The notes under the pieces: model-generated
Database searches by the model: none
What the model was told of the DNA's origin: nothing
The model's input: only the letters and a program-made list of their open reading frames with translations
Shown here: piece by piece, positions 1 through 7,490 of the stretch
How the letters are laid out: every line of letters starts with the position of its first letter
How positions within the stretch are numbered: position 1 is the stretch's first letter
Translations under genes and position numbers: made by a program
Assembly: GCA_934130545.1 (NCBI GenBank)
Contig: CAKOYD010000002.1
Coordinates: forward strand, 62,001-126,000
Direction of reading: 5' to 3'
Length of the DNA: 64,000 nucleotides
Source of the DNA: an uncultured Bacilli bacterium
GTDB taxonomy: Bacteria; Bacillota_I; Bacilli_A; RF39; UBA660

Positions 1-447
1 AGAACTGCTATAGAACAGCTTCCTACTACTAGTCAGTGGGCTAATGTAAGTTTATTCAATACTGAAAGAAAATTAGTTAATGAATATGGTACAACTAGTA
101 CAAAAGATGGACATACTTATCCAGAGGTACTTAGTTATTCTAAATATGCAGCACGCCTTTTAACGTTATCAGAAGTGAGAAAAATCGTTGATTTTTATAT
201 TCCAAGTTGGAAAAATGGTGAATTGAATAGTTCCCTTTATTTTGTTGAAAATACCAATTTTTCAAAAAAAGATAATTCTAAATTTGATGGGTACTGGTTA
301 GAAACTCCTAGAAATACTATGTCAAATTATGGTTGGATGATTTATGCAACAGCAAGTCGTGTTCATAGTGTAGAAGTATCAAGGACTGATGTTTTAATTG
401 GAGTTCGTCCAGTAATAGAAGTTTCTAAAAGTGACATTTCATATTAA
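1..447 (+). CDS. C-terminal part of a surface-type protein with a DUF6273-like end
   Basis: The reading frame is open to the left edge of the window, so only the last 148 codons are visible and the start lies outside. The C-terminal part reads YWLETPRN, then a short variable stretch, then IGVRPVIEVS. This aromatic 'YWL.(S/T)P ... GVRP' pattern is typical of DUF6273-like domains found at the ends of extracellular or pseudopilin-type proteins in gut Firmicutes. The fragment is rich in Ser, Thr, Asn and Tyr, as expected of an exported protein. The family assignment rests on this short pattern only. No export signal or domain upstream can be seen. Confidence 0.6.
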   Translation, partial: RTAIEQLPTTSQWANVSLFNTERKLVNEYGTTSTKDGHTYPEVLSYSKYAARLLTLSEVRKIVDFYIPSWKNGELNSSLYFVENTNFSKKDNSKFDGYWLETPRNTMSNYGWMIYATASRVHSVEVSRTDVLIGVRPVIEVSKSDISY

Positions 448-639
448 AATCTATAATTAAAGATAATAATATACAAGATTTAATAAAATTATTTGCAGTT
501 CCGATTTAATGCATGTGAGTTAGATATTTGACTTTTTAAAACAGAGTTTACAATTATCTAACACTTTTCATTTATAATAATTTAAAACTAATGAATTTTT
601 GCTAGAAATTATATATAATAGTATAAAGGAAGTGATAAT

Positions 640-1188
640 ATGAAATATTTTAAGAAAATAGAAGGAGAAAGAATATATCTATCACCAATAAACAGTGAAG
701 ATGCTGAAAAATATGTTTATTGGATGAACGATAGAACAATAACAGATAATATTGCTAGAACTACCGCTATAACAACATTTGAAAGTGAAAAAGAGTGGTT
801 AGCAAGTACTTCAAAAAATGAAGAAAAATTTGCTATCGTTAAAAAGGATACTGACGAATTAATTGGCAATTGTTCACTAATGGATATTGATAGACTAAAT
901 AGAAAATGTACTTTAGGTATATTTATTGGAGATGAAGGAAATAGAAGTATGGGTTATGGCACTGAAGCCTTAAAATTACTTTTAGACTTTGCTTTTAATT
1001 TTCAAAATATGCACAGTGTTGATTTAAAAGTATTCTCATTTAATGAAAGAGCCATTAAGTGCTATGAAAAATCAGGCTTTAAAAGATGTGGAACAAGACA
1101 TGATGCCTACTTTCTAAATGGTAAATATCATGATGAGATAACAATGGAAATATTGGAAAATGATTACTATGAAAGAAATAATATATAA
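640..1188 (+). CDS. GNAT-family N-acetyltransferase (RimJ/RimL type)
   Basis: A 182-residue protein with the layout of RimJ/RimL-type GNAT enzymes, which transfer acetyl from acetyl-CoA to an amine. The N-terminus (IEGERIYLSPINSEDAEKY) is the usual first strand and helix. The acetyl-CoA loop is degenerate around residues 100-110 (GNRSMGYGTEALKLLL). The C-terminal NERAIKCYEKSGFK stretch is the classic 'N..A...Y.K.GF' motif. The start is supported by an AAGGAAGTG ribosome-binding site. The NUDIX gene overlaps its 3' end by 29 bases, so the two are probably co-transcribed. The substrate cannot be predicted; this subgroup includes ribosomal-protein and small-molecule acetylases. Confidence 0.85.
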   Translation: MKYFKKIEGERIYLSPINSEDAEKYVYWMNDRTITDNIARTTAITTFESEKEWLASTSKNEEKFAIVKKDTDELIGNCSLMDIDRLNRKCTLGIFIGDEGNRSMGYGTEALKLLLDFAFNFQNMHSVDLKVFSFNERAIKCYEKSGFKRCGTRHDAYFLNGKYHDEITMEILENDYYERNNI

Positions 1189-1684
1189 TTATGATAACTT
1201 ACGTGAAGATGAAATTACAGAATTAGTAGTAAGAATAAAAGTATTATTATTAAAAGATGATAAATTATTAATTGGTAATGAAAATAATATCTATCAGTTT
1301 ATTGGAGGTCATCTCGAAGAAGGGGAAACATTTAACGAGTGTTTAAAAAGAGAAGTTAAAGAAGAAACAGGTATTGAACTAGATGATGAAGAAATAGGTA
1401 AACCATTCATGAAAACATCTTATCTAAATAAAGATTGGCCTGAAGTAGGGAAGAATAGAAAATGTGAAATATATTATTACCCTGTTAAGACTAACAAGAG
1501 TATCAATTTAGAAAATACTAACTATACTGAAAATGAAAAAAATCAAAATTTCAAAATAGAAGAATTGTCTCTTAAAGATGCCACTAGATTAATAGAAGAA
1601 AACATCCCAAATAATGAAAAGAATCAAGTTATATCTTACGATATGATTGATGTTATTAATGAATATATTGATAAACACATTTAA
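1160..1684 (+). CDS. NUDIX hydrolase
   Basis: The protein carries a complete NUDIX box, beginning GHLEEGE and ending REVKEETGI, which fits GX5EX7REUXEEXGU exactly. Such enzymes use divalent metal to hydrolyse nucleoside diphosphates linked to another group. Length is about 174 residues. ATG codons at 1160 and 1169 are both possible starts and neither has a strong Shine-Dalgarno site; the gene starts inside the end of the acetyltransferase gene, so translational coupling is likely. The substrate (NTP, nucleotide sugar or other) cannot be read from the sequence. A CiaR-like direct repeat begins at its stop codon and belongs to the next gene. Confidence 0.85.
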   Translation: MITMKEIIYNYDNLREDEITELVVRIKVLLLKDDKLLIGNENNIYQFIGGHLEEGETFNECLKREVKEETGIELDDEEIGKPFMKTSYLNKDWPEVGKNRKCEIYYYPVKTNKSINLENTNYTENEKNQNFKIEELSLKDATRLIEENIPNNEKNQVISYDMIDVINEYIDKHI

Positions 1685-1696
1685 TGTTCATTTAAT
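1680..1696 (+). promoter_or_regulatory. CiaR-like operator upstream of the two-component operon
   Basis: Direct repeat TTTAAT-GTTCA-TTTAAT (1680-1685 and 1691-1696). A -10-like TATATA follows 10 bp later at 1707-1712. The published CiaR site in streptococci is NTTAAG-N5-WTTAAG about 10-11 bp upstream of the -10. The same repeat precedes htrA and the gene at 5016. It probably mediates autoregulation of the response regulator. In AT-rich DNA one such repeat means little; the case rests on the recurrence. Confidence 0.5.
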
Positions 1697-1729
1697 AAAA
1701 ATATTATATATAAGTAATGGTGATTTATT

Positions 1730-2413
1730 ATGCGTATTTTAATTGTTGAAGATGAATTTAACTTAGCAGATGTTATAGCATCTAGATTAAGAAAAGAAAA
1801 ATATACAGTTGATGTTAGTACTGATGGTGATGATGGTAGTTATAAAGCCATGACTAATATCTATGACTTAATTATTCTAGATGTCATGCTACCATATAAA
1901 GATGGCTTTACTATTCTGAAAGAGCTAAAAGAAAATAATATTAAAGCACAGGTAATTATGCTTACTGCAATGGACGGTATTGAAGATAAACTGAACGGCT
2001 TTAAAGGTGGTGCAGATGATTATCTAACCAAACCATTCCATTTAGAAGAACTAGTTGCTCGAGTAAATATTAAATTAAAGAAAGATATTAATAATAATAA
2101 TGATTATTTAGAGTATGGTGATATTAGATTAGACTTAAATAAAAAGAAAATAGTTAATATTAATAATAATGAAGAAATAGACGTTTTATGTAAAGAGTTT
2201 CTTTTGCTCGAGTGCTTACTTAGAAATAAAGATCAAGTTGTCTCCAGGGAGTTTATCTATGATTATGTATGGGGGATGGATAATGAATCAGTATCTAATA
2301 ACCTCGAAGCCTATATATCTTTTATCAGAAGGAAATTTAAAGCTATTGACTCAACAGTAAATATTAAAGCTCTCCGTGGTTTAGGATACAAACTAGAGGT
2401 AAATCATGAATAA
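1730..2413 (+). CDS. ciaR-like: OmpR/PhoB-family response regulator, CiaR-like
   Basis: A 227-residue two-domain response regulator. The receiver domain (about residues 1-120) begins ILIVEDE and has the phosphoacceptor Asp at residue 51 in LIILDVMLPYKDG, plus the conserved Thr/Lys positions (MLTAMD, LTKPFH). The C-terminal winged-helix domain ends in LRGLGYKL, typical of OmpR-type DNA binding. The stop overlaps the kinase start by 8 bases. Three copies of a CiaR-type direct repeat lie before this gene, before htrA and before the small gene at 5016. That makes a CiaRH-like role (envelope stress control of htrA) more likely than a generic two-component system; CssRS is the Bacillus analogue. 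Confidence 0.85.
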   Translation: MRILIVEDEFNLADVIASRLRKEKYTVDVSTDGDDGSYKAMTNIYDLIILDVMLPYKDGFTILKELKENNIKAQVIMLTAMDGIEDKLNGFKGGADDYLTKPFHLEELVARVNIKLKKDINNNNDYLEYGDIRLDLNKKKIVNINNNEEIDVLCKEFLLLECLLRNKDQVVSREFIYDYVWGMDNESVSNNLEAYISFIRRKFKAIDSTVNIKALRGLGYKLEVNHE

Positions 2414-3587
2414 TCTAGGTCAAAAAATATTTCATTTATTAATTATTATCTTAACCACATTTTTGTCTAGTATTTTTATTGCTTTTAACCTAAGCATATA
2501 TAATAAAGAATATAACGATTTAAAAGAAAAGTTTATGATAATTAATTCAACCATCCAAAAGAATAGTTATAATCCCATATTTATGGAAAATGAAGTTTAT
2601 GTTGTTATATTTAATAGAACAGGTAATATTGATAAAATAATTAATTATTCCTCTAATGATTTAACGGATAGTGAAATAAAAAAATTAGTAATTAATAATG
2701 TTAATAAAATAAATAGTAAAAAAATAGAATCATTATATACTAGTGATTATGTATTTATGGAAACAAAAGAAGGCAATCTAATAATGGTTAATAATACTAG
2801 TACTAAAGGTTATCTTCTAAAAGAGTTATTTAAATCTATCTTAGTCTTTATTACCCTAGAAACTATTCAAGTAATTATATCTCTAAATATTACTAAAAGA
2901 ATAGTTAAACCCGTTAATGAATCTTTTATTAGGCAAAAACAATTTATCTATGATGCATCTCATGAACTAAAAACCCCAATTGCTATCATCAGTGCCAGTG
3001 CTGAGATGTTAGAGAAAAACCCTAAAGAAAAGAAATGGTTAGATAATATTAAAACTGAAAATAATCGTATGAATAAACTAGTTATTAGCTTACTAGACTT
3101 ATCTAAATCAGAAAATATTAAAGAAAATGAAGTATACACTAGTGTTAACTTATCTAAAGTAATAAAAAATAAAGCCCTAACATTTGAAAGTTTAATATAT
3201 GAAAACAGTCTTGAATTAGATGTTGATGTTGTTAATGATATTATGTTTAATTGTAATGAAGACCGAATAAAAGAATTATTAAGCATTCTAATGGATAATG
3301 CTATCAAACATAGTCTACCTAATTCACAAATTACTGTTAAACTATCTAAAGAAAAAAATAATATCTATCTCTCCGTTAAAAATAAAGGTAAAGAAATACC
3401 AATTAGTGAAAGAGAAAAAATATTTGAAAGATTCTATCGCCTAGATAAATCTAGAAATAGAGATGATAATCGTTATGGTATTGGTTTATCTATTGCTAAA
3501 AATATTGTTATAAACCATAATGGAACGATTAGTGTTAATTGTAAAGACGGCTACACAACATTTATGGTAAACTTTAAACAGAAATAA
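2406..3587 (+). CDS. ciaH-like: Sensor histidine kinase, CiaH-like
   Basis: A 393-residue membrane kinase. One transmembrane segment lies at about residues 8-30 and a second at about 143-160, flanking a roughly 110-residue extracytoplasmic sensor. The H-box is YDASHELKTPIAI, with the phosphorylated His near residue 186. The N-box is LMDNAIKHS, the F-box region is IFERFYR and the G2 box is YGIGLSIAKNIV. All catalytic parts are present. It overlaps the response-regulator gene and is followed at 3577 by a terminator hairpin, so the operon contains only these two genes. The signal sensed is unknown; the linked HtrA suggests misfolded exported protein. Confidence 0.88.
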   Translation: MNNLGQKIFHLLIIILTTFLSSIFIAFNLSIYNKEYNDLKEKFMIINSTIQKNSYNPIFMENEVYVVIFNRTGNIDKIINYSSNDLTDSEIKKLVINNVNKINSKKIESLYTSDYVFMETKEGNLIMVNNTSTKGYLLKELFKSILVFITLETIQVIISLNITKRIVKPVNESFIRQKQFIYDASHELKTPIAIISASAEMLEKNPKEKKWLDNIKTENNRMNKLVISLLDLSKSENIKENEVYTSVNLSKVIKNKALTFESLIYENSLELDVDVVNDIMFNCNEDRIKELLSILMDNAIKHSLPNSQITVKLSKEKNNIYLSVKNKGKEIPISEREKIFERFYRLDKSRNRDDNRYGIGLSIAKNIVINHNGTISVNCKDGYTTFMVNFKQK

Positions 3588-3604
3588 TATTCTCTGTTTT
3601 TTTT
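3577..3604 (+). terminator. Rho-independent terminator after the histidine kinase
   Basis: AACAGA (3577-3582) pairs with TCTGTT (3593-3598) and is followed by a run of eight T. The T-run touches the CiaR-like repeat of the htrA promoter. Confidence 0.7.
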
Positions 3605-3634
3605 AATCTTTGTTTAATTTTTATATAATACTAT
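3602..3634 (+). promoter_or_regulatory. htrA promoter with CiaR-like direct repeat
   Basis: TTTAAT (3602-3607), five bases, TTTAAT (3613-3618). Two -10 candidates follow: TATAAT at 3624-3629, which is the better match, and TACTAT at 3629-3634, which sits 10 bp from the repeat as in streptococcal CiaR promoters. There is no good -35, as expected of an activated promoter. The half-site is identical to that upstream of the response regulator. Confidence 0.5.
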
Positions 3635-3661
3635 TAATATGTACAAAGGAGGAATACTAAT

Positions 3662-3670
3662 ATGTATTAA
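3662..3670 (+). other. Two-codon ORF (ATG TAT TAA) behind a very strong ribosome-binding site
   Basis: AAAGGAGG at 3645-3652 is the strongest Shine-Dalgarno sequence near htrA. It lies nine bases before ATG TAT TAA. The htrA start is 63 bases further on and has a weaker site (GTAGG). This is either a regulatory mini-ORF in the htrA leader or the remnant of an older start. The arrangement is seen directly; any role is inference. Confidence 0.4.
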
Positions 3671-3732
3671 CAAAATATTGTTTAAATATTAATGAAATGA
3701 GTATAAATATTTATAGAAAGTAGGTTAATATT

Positions 3733-4908
3733 ATGAAAAGAAGTTTTAAAAATATACTTATGATTTTATTAATAGTTCTTGTTGGATGCTCTATGGTCTA
3801 TACTGTTAGTTATGCTAAAGACCATATAACATCTAATGAGATAACTAATGTAAATAATAATACTACTTTAAAATTAGCTAGTACTGAAACAAATACTAAA
3901 ATTAAAGAAGGAATATATATAACTGATGTTTCAGAAGTAGTTGAAGAAACCATGCCCGCTATTGTTTCAATAACTTCTAAAACATTAATTCAATCAGGAT
4001 ACTATGGACCATTCTCCTTTGGTAGTAATCAAACCCAATATGTGGAAGGTGCCGGATCTGGAATTATAATTAGTAATTCTAATGATGAAATACTAATACT
4101 TACTAATAATCACGTTGTCAATGATTCTAGTGAACTAACTGTTAAGTTTATTAATGGTAAAGAAGCTGATGCTAAAATAGTTGGAACTTCTAAAAGAAAA
4201 GATATCGCTGTAATTTCCGTTAAAGTTAGTGCTTTAGATAGCGATACCTTAAGTCAAATAAAAATTGCCACTTTAGGAGACAGCAGTGAACTTAAAGTAG
4301 GTAATGGTATAATTGCTATTGGTAATGCTCTAGGTTATGGTCAATCAGTAACTACCGGTGTTGTCAGTGCGCTTAATAGAGAAATAGAAACTAATGGTTA
4401 TACTAATAAAATGATTCAAATAGATGCTGCTATTAACGGAGGTAACTCAGGTGGTGCTCTATTAAACAATAAAGGTGAAGTAGTTGGTATTAACTCAGCT
4501 AAATATTCATCAAATGGTAGTTCTAGTGAAGCAAGTATTGAAGGTATGGGTTTTGCTATTCCAATATCTGATGTTAAAGACTTAATAACTGATTTAATGA
4601 ATGGTAAAGAAGAATCAAGTGGTATGACTCTTGGAATAGAAGGCTATATGACTAATAGTTCTAATATAAGTGGTTATAACTTACCTGTAGGTTTCTATAT
4701 ATCTAACATAACTGAAGGTGGATATGCTGATAAAAATAACGTAGAAATAGGTTATATTATAACTAAAATAGATAATAAAAAAGTAAGTTCTGTTAATGAT
4801 ATTAAAAATGTTTTATATGAAAAGAAAGTAGGGGACACTATCACTCTTAAAGTTAAATATCCAAGTGGCAGAACTTATGCTGAAAAAGATATTGAAATAA
4901 AATTTTAA
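3733..4908 (+). CDS. htrA: HtrA/DegP-type trypsin-like serine protease with PDZ domain
   Basis: A 391-residue membrane-anchored protease that degrades misfolded exported proteins. An N-terminal signal anchor spans about residues 8-27. The trypsin-fold domain carries the full catalytic triad: His near 127 (TNNHVV), Asp near 157 (KRKDIAVI) and Ser near 239 (NGGNSGGALL). One PDZ domain occupies about residues 290-385 (SNITEGGYADKNNVEIGYII). The length fits Gram-positive HtrA with a single PDZ. It is preceded by its own CiaR-like promoter and directly follows the two-component operon, the classic stress sensor/protease pairing. The start is supported by GTAGG nine bases upstream. Confidence 0.93.
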   Translation: MKRSFKNILMILLIVLVGCSMVYTVSYAKDHITSNEITNVNNNTTLKLASTETNTKIKEGIYITDVSEVVEETMPAIVSITSKTLIQSGYYGPFSFGSNQTQYVEGAGSGIIISNSNDEILILTNNHVVNDSSELTVKFINGKEADAKIVGTSKRKDIAVISVKVSALDSDTLSQIKIATLGDSSELKVGNGIIAIGNALGYGQSVTTGVVSALNREIETNGYTNKMIQIDAAINGGNSGGALLNNKGEVVGINSAKYSSNGSSSEASIEGMGFAIPISDVKDLITDLMNGKEESSGMTLGIEGYMTNSSNISGYNLPVGFYISNITEGGYADKNNVEIGYIITKIDNKKVSSVNDIKNVLYEKKVGDTITLKVKYPSGRTYAEKDIEIKF

Positions 4909-4922
4909 AAATATTTAGTATA

Positions 4923-4955
4923 TTTAATGTTCATTTAAGGTATAGGTATTATTAT
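4923..4955 (+). promoter_or_regulatory. CiaR-like promoter upstream of the small thioredoxin-fold gene
   Basis: TTTAAT-GTTCA-TTTAAG (4923-4928, 4934-4939). Its first 16 bases are identical to the site at 1680. TATTAT at 4950-4955 lies 10 bp downstream as a -10. The second half-site TTTAAG is the exact CiaR half-site. This is the third member of the putative regulon. Confidence 0.5.
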
Positions 4956-5015
4956 TAATAATGTAAGGTGGTGATAATATAAGATATAAAAGAAGAATAT
5001 AACTATAAAAGAAAG

Positions 5016-5270
5016 GTGATTAATATAGAAGTTAAGATAGTTGGAAGCAATTGTAAAAATGGGAATCATTTATACAAGAATCTTACCAAAGTAATTAAAA
5101 GTTTAAAAGATAAAAAGATTAAAATAATAAAAGAAGACAGTAATTCCTCACTCCAAAAATATAATATAAAGAATAAACCTGGTCTTATAATTGAAGATAA
5201 ATTAATTTGCGAAGGCAAAGTTTTAAACGAAAAAGAAATAATTAGAATTTTAAACGTAGTTTATTGTTAA
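5016..5270 (+). CDS. Small thioredoxin-fold protein with a degenerate active site
   Basis: An 84-residue protein resembling the small glutaredoxin-like 'redox-active disulfide protein' family: a beta strand (VKIVGSNCKNG), a helix, a cis-Pro-like stretch (NIKNKPGLIIEDKLICEG) and a C-terminal helix. The usual CxxC is reduced to a single Cys in the first loop, with further Cys residues near the middle and at the very end. Thiol chemistry may therefore differ. The start is uncertain. GTG at 5016 lies inside the AAAGGTG ribosome-binding site; an ATA codon at 5025 is the one correctly spaced from it. It probably belongs to the same stress regulon as htrA. Confidence 0.6.
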   Translation: MINIEVKIVGSNCKNGNHLYKNLTKVIKSLKDKKIKIIKEDSNSSLQKYNIKNKPGLIIEDKLICEGKVLNEKEIIRILNVVYC

Positions 5271-5298
5271 AACTTGGATAAAAAAATCCAAGTTTTTT
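5271..5298 (+). terminator. Strong Rho-independent terminator
   Basis: Perfect 9-bp stem AACTTGGAT (5271-5279) / ATCCAAGTT (5286-5294), followed by six T. It ends the gene at 5016. Confidence 0.9.
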
Positions 5299-5352
5299 CT
5301 ATGTATTAAAAAATGTCTCGTGTTATAATATTAATATATGTGAGGTGAGAAG

Positions 5353-6855
5353 ATGGATAGAGTATATATATGTATTGATTTAAAGAGTTTTTATGCCTCA
5401 GTCGAATGTGTTGAAAGAGGGCTAGATCCCCTAGATACTAATTTAGTAGTAGCCGATGAAGCAAGAACTGCTAAAACAATCTGCCTAGCTGTCTCTCCAT
5501 CTCTTAAATCATATGGCTTATCCGGAAGATGTCGCTTATTTGAAGCCATTCAAAAAGTCAGAGAAGTAAACTATCAAAGAAGAAAAGACAATAAATATCG
5601 TCCCTTTACTAAGAAATCATATCTAGACTCTGAAATAAAAAGGAATAACAGCCTAGAACTAGATTTTATCAAAGCTACACCTCGTATGCGCTTATACATG
5701 AAATATAGTACTGCTATCTATAACATATATCTAAAATATATCGCTGAAGAAGATATCTTAGTATATTCTATTGATGAAGTATTTTGTGATATTACTAATT
5801 ATCTAAAATTTTATAAAATGACTGCTTCAGAATTAGTAATGAAGATAATTAGTGAAGTCTATAAAACAACTGGTATTACTGCCACTGCCGGTATTGGTAC
5901 TAATATGTATTTAGCTAAAGTAGCGATGGATATTATGGCTAAGAAAATGAAACCTAATGAATATGGTGTTAGAATGGCTTATCTTAATGAAGAACTATAT
6001 AAAAAAGAATTGTGGAGTCATCAACCACTCACGGACTTTTGGCGTGTTGGTAGGGGATATGCTAAAAAATTAGAAGCTAATCATATATATACAATGGGTG
6101 ATATTGCCAGAACATCTCTCGTTAATGAAGACTTATTATTTAGATTATTTGGTGTCAATGCCGAATTGTTAATCGACCATGCTTGGGGCTACGAGCCATG
6201 TACCATAAGTGATGCTAAAAATTATAAACCTCTAAGAAATAGTATCTCTTCCGGTCAAGTATTACACTGTGCTTATGACTATAATAAAGCCAAACTTGTA
6301 GTTAGAGAAATGGTTGATAGTCTTACTCTTGACTTAGTAGATAAGCATCTTATATCTAATCAATTTGTCTTAACGATTGGTTATGATGTTGAAAACTTAC
6401 TTAACCCAAAAATAGCTAATCTATATCATGGTGAAATAACTACTGATAATTATGGTCGAAGCATTCCAAAACATGCTCACGGTACTGCCAATATTGACCA
6501 TCGTACATCGTCAACTAGTATTATCACTAATGAAGTAATGAAATTATATGACAAAATTGTTAATCGCCATTTACTCATCAAAAGAATTAATTTAACAGCC
6601 TGTGATGTTGTCAACGAAAACTGCCAAGATAAAGTCATAATCACTAAACAGCTAGATTTATTTAGTAATACTAGTGTAATAAATAAAGAAAAAGAACAAG
6701 AGCTACATAATGAAGTAGAAGAAAGAAAAATTCAAAGAACACTACTAGATATTAAAAATAAATATGGTAAAAATGCTATCTTGAAAGGCATGAATCTAGA
6801 AGAAGGTTCTACTCAAAAAGACCGTAATGAACAAGTAGGAGGTCATCGTGGATGA
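5353..6855 (+). CDS. Y-family translesion DNA polymerase (UvrX/DinB-like)
   Basis: A 500-residue Y-family polymerase. The palm begins YICIDLKSFYASVECVERG with the first metal Asp near residue 8. The second catalytic pair is in LVYSIDEVFCDI. The helix-hairpin-helix region (WRVGRGYAKKLEANHI) and the little-finger domain follow. The C-terminal tail (IKNKYGKNAILKGMNLEE) is typical of the UvrX-type subgroup of Firmicutes, which is longer than DinB. A YolD-like gene overlaps its end, and that pair is a recurrent SOS-linked unit. No clear LexA box is visible. The start has GTGAGGTGAGAAG before ATG. Confidence 0.9.
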   Translation: MDRVYICIDLKSFYASVECVERGLDPLDTNLVVADEARTAKTICLAVSPSLKSYGLSGRCRLFEAIQKVREVNYQRRKDNKYRPFTKKSYLDSEIKRNNSLELDFIKATPRMRLYMKYSTAIYNIYLKYIAEEDILVYSIDEVFCDITNYLKFYKMTASELVMKIISEVYKTTGITATAGIGTNMYLAKVAMDIMAKKMKPNEYGVRMAYLNEELYKKELWSHQPLTDFWRVGRGYAKKLEANHIYTMGDIARTSLVNEDLLFRLFGVNAELLIDHAWGYEPCTISDAKNYKPLRNSISSGQVLHCAYDYNKAKLVVREMVDSLTLDLVDKHLISNQFVLTIGYDVENLLNPKIANLYHGEITTDNYGRSIPKHAHGTANIDHRTSSTSIITNEVMKLYDKIVNRHLLIKRINLTACDVVNENCQDKVIITKQLDLFSNTSVINKEKEQELHNEVEERKIQRTLLDIKNKYGKNAILKGMNLEEGSTQKDRNEQVGGHRG

Positions 6856-7274
6856 ATAATTATGCTGATATTATTAATTTAAAACGCCCACGCTCTAATC
6901 ATAATCATTTAAGTATTGAATCTCGCGCTAGTCAGTTTTCACCCTTTGCCGCTCTGACCGGCTACGATAATGAAGTAAAAGAAACTGCTCGAATTACTGA
7001 TAAAAGAATTGATATTGATGATGGCCTACGCGAAATGCTTAATGCTAAATTAAATTATCTAAATGACCACATCAAAGAAAACCCTAATATATCTATCACA
7101 TACTTTGTCAAAGACCCTAAAAAAGAAGGTGGCAAATACTTAACTAAACAAGGAATAATCAAAAGAATCGATACTGTTAATGAAATAATAAAGTTTAATG
7201 ATAATATGACTATATCAATGAATGATATTATAAATATTACTGGCGATATTTTTAACGCATTATATGATAATTAA
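6852..7274 (+). CDS. YolD-like family protein
   Basis: A 140-residue protein whose N-terminus (RASQFSPFAALTGYDNEV) is the hallmark of YolD-like proteins. These are small partners commonly encoded with UvrX-type Y-family polymerases in Firmicutes. The C-terminal half is predicted beta-rich. The ATG overlaps the polymerase stop by four bases (ATGA), so translation is coupled. The exact biochemical role of YolD-like proteins is not established. It is followed by the promoter of the aspS leader. Confidence 0.85.
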   Translation: MNNYADIINLKRPRSNHNHLSIESRASQFSPFAALTGYDNEVKETARITDKRIDIDDGLREMLNAKLNYLNDHIKENPNISITYFVKDPKKEGGKYLTKQGIIKRIDTVNEIIKFNDNMTISMNDIINITGDIFNALYDN

Positions 7275-7297
7275 AGAATATTTTATCAAGTAAGATA

Positions 7298-7327
7298 TTG
7301 ACAAATTAGTCATTTAAATACTATAAT
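7298..7327 (+). promoter_or_regulatory. SigA-type promoter of the aspS T-box leader
   Basis: TTGACA (7298-7303), an 18-base spacer, TATAAT (7322-7327). Transcription would start near 7334, immediately before the first leader stem. Confidence 0.85.
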
Positions 7328-7335
7328 ATAATTAC

Positions 7336-7470
7336 TTTCTAAGTTATTAAGTGACAAATAACAACTATTTAGAAACGGTTTCGCGATATAGAAATAAAGT
7401 GCACTAGTAGGTGAAATAAGGTGGTACCGCGGCATTAGTCGTCCTTATATATCTTTTAGTGTATTTTTTT
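7336..7470 (+). promoter_or_regulatory. T-box riboswitch (Asp) with a very short Stem I
   Basis: The T-box core AGGTGGTACCGCGG lies at 7419-7433, and the antiterminator pairs AAGG before it with CCTT near 7443-7446. The competing terminator is ATATAT (7447-7452) / GTGTAT (7459-7464) followed by seven T. The first stem, TTTCTAA (7336-7342) with TTAGAAA (7369-7375), encloses GTTATT/AATAAC and a loop containing GAC, the aspartate codon (7353-7355), followed by purines. Stem I is only about 40 nt and lacks the usual distal platform. The leader senses uncharged tRNA-Asp and controls aspS. Confidence 0.9.
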
Positions 7471-7490
7471 ATGGAAAAGGAGTAGATAAT

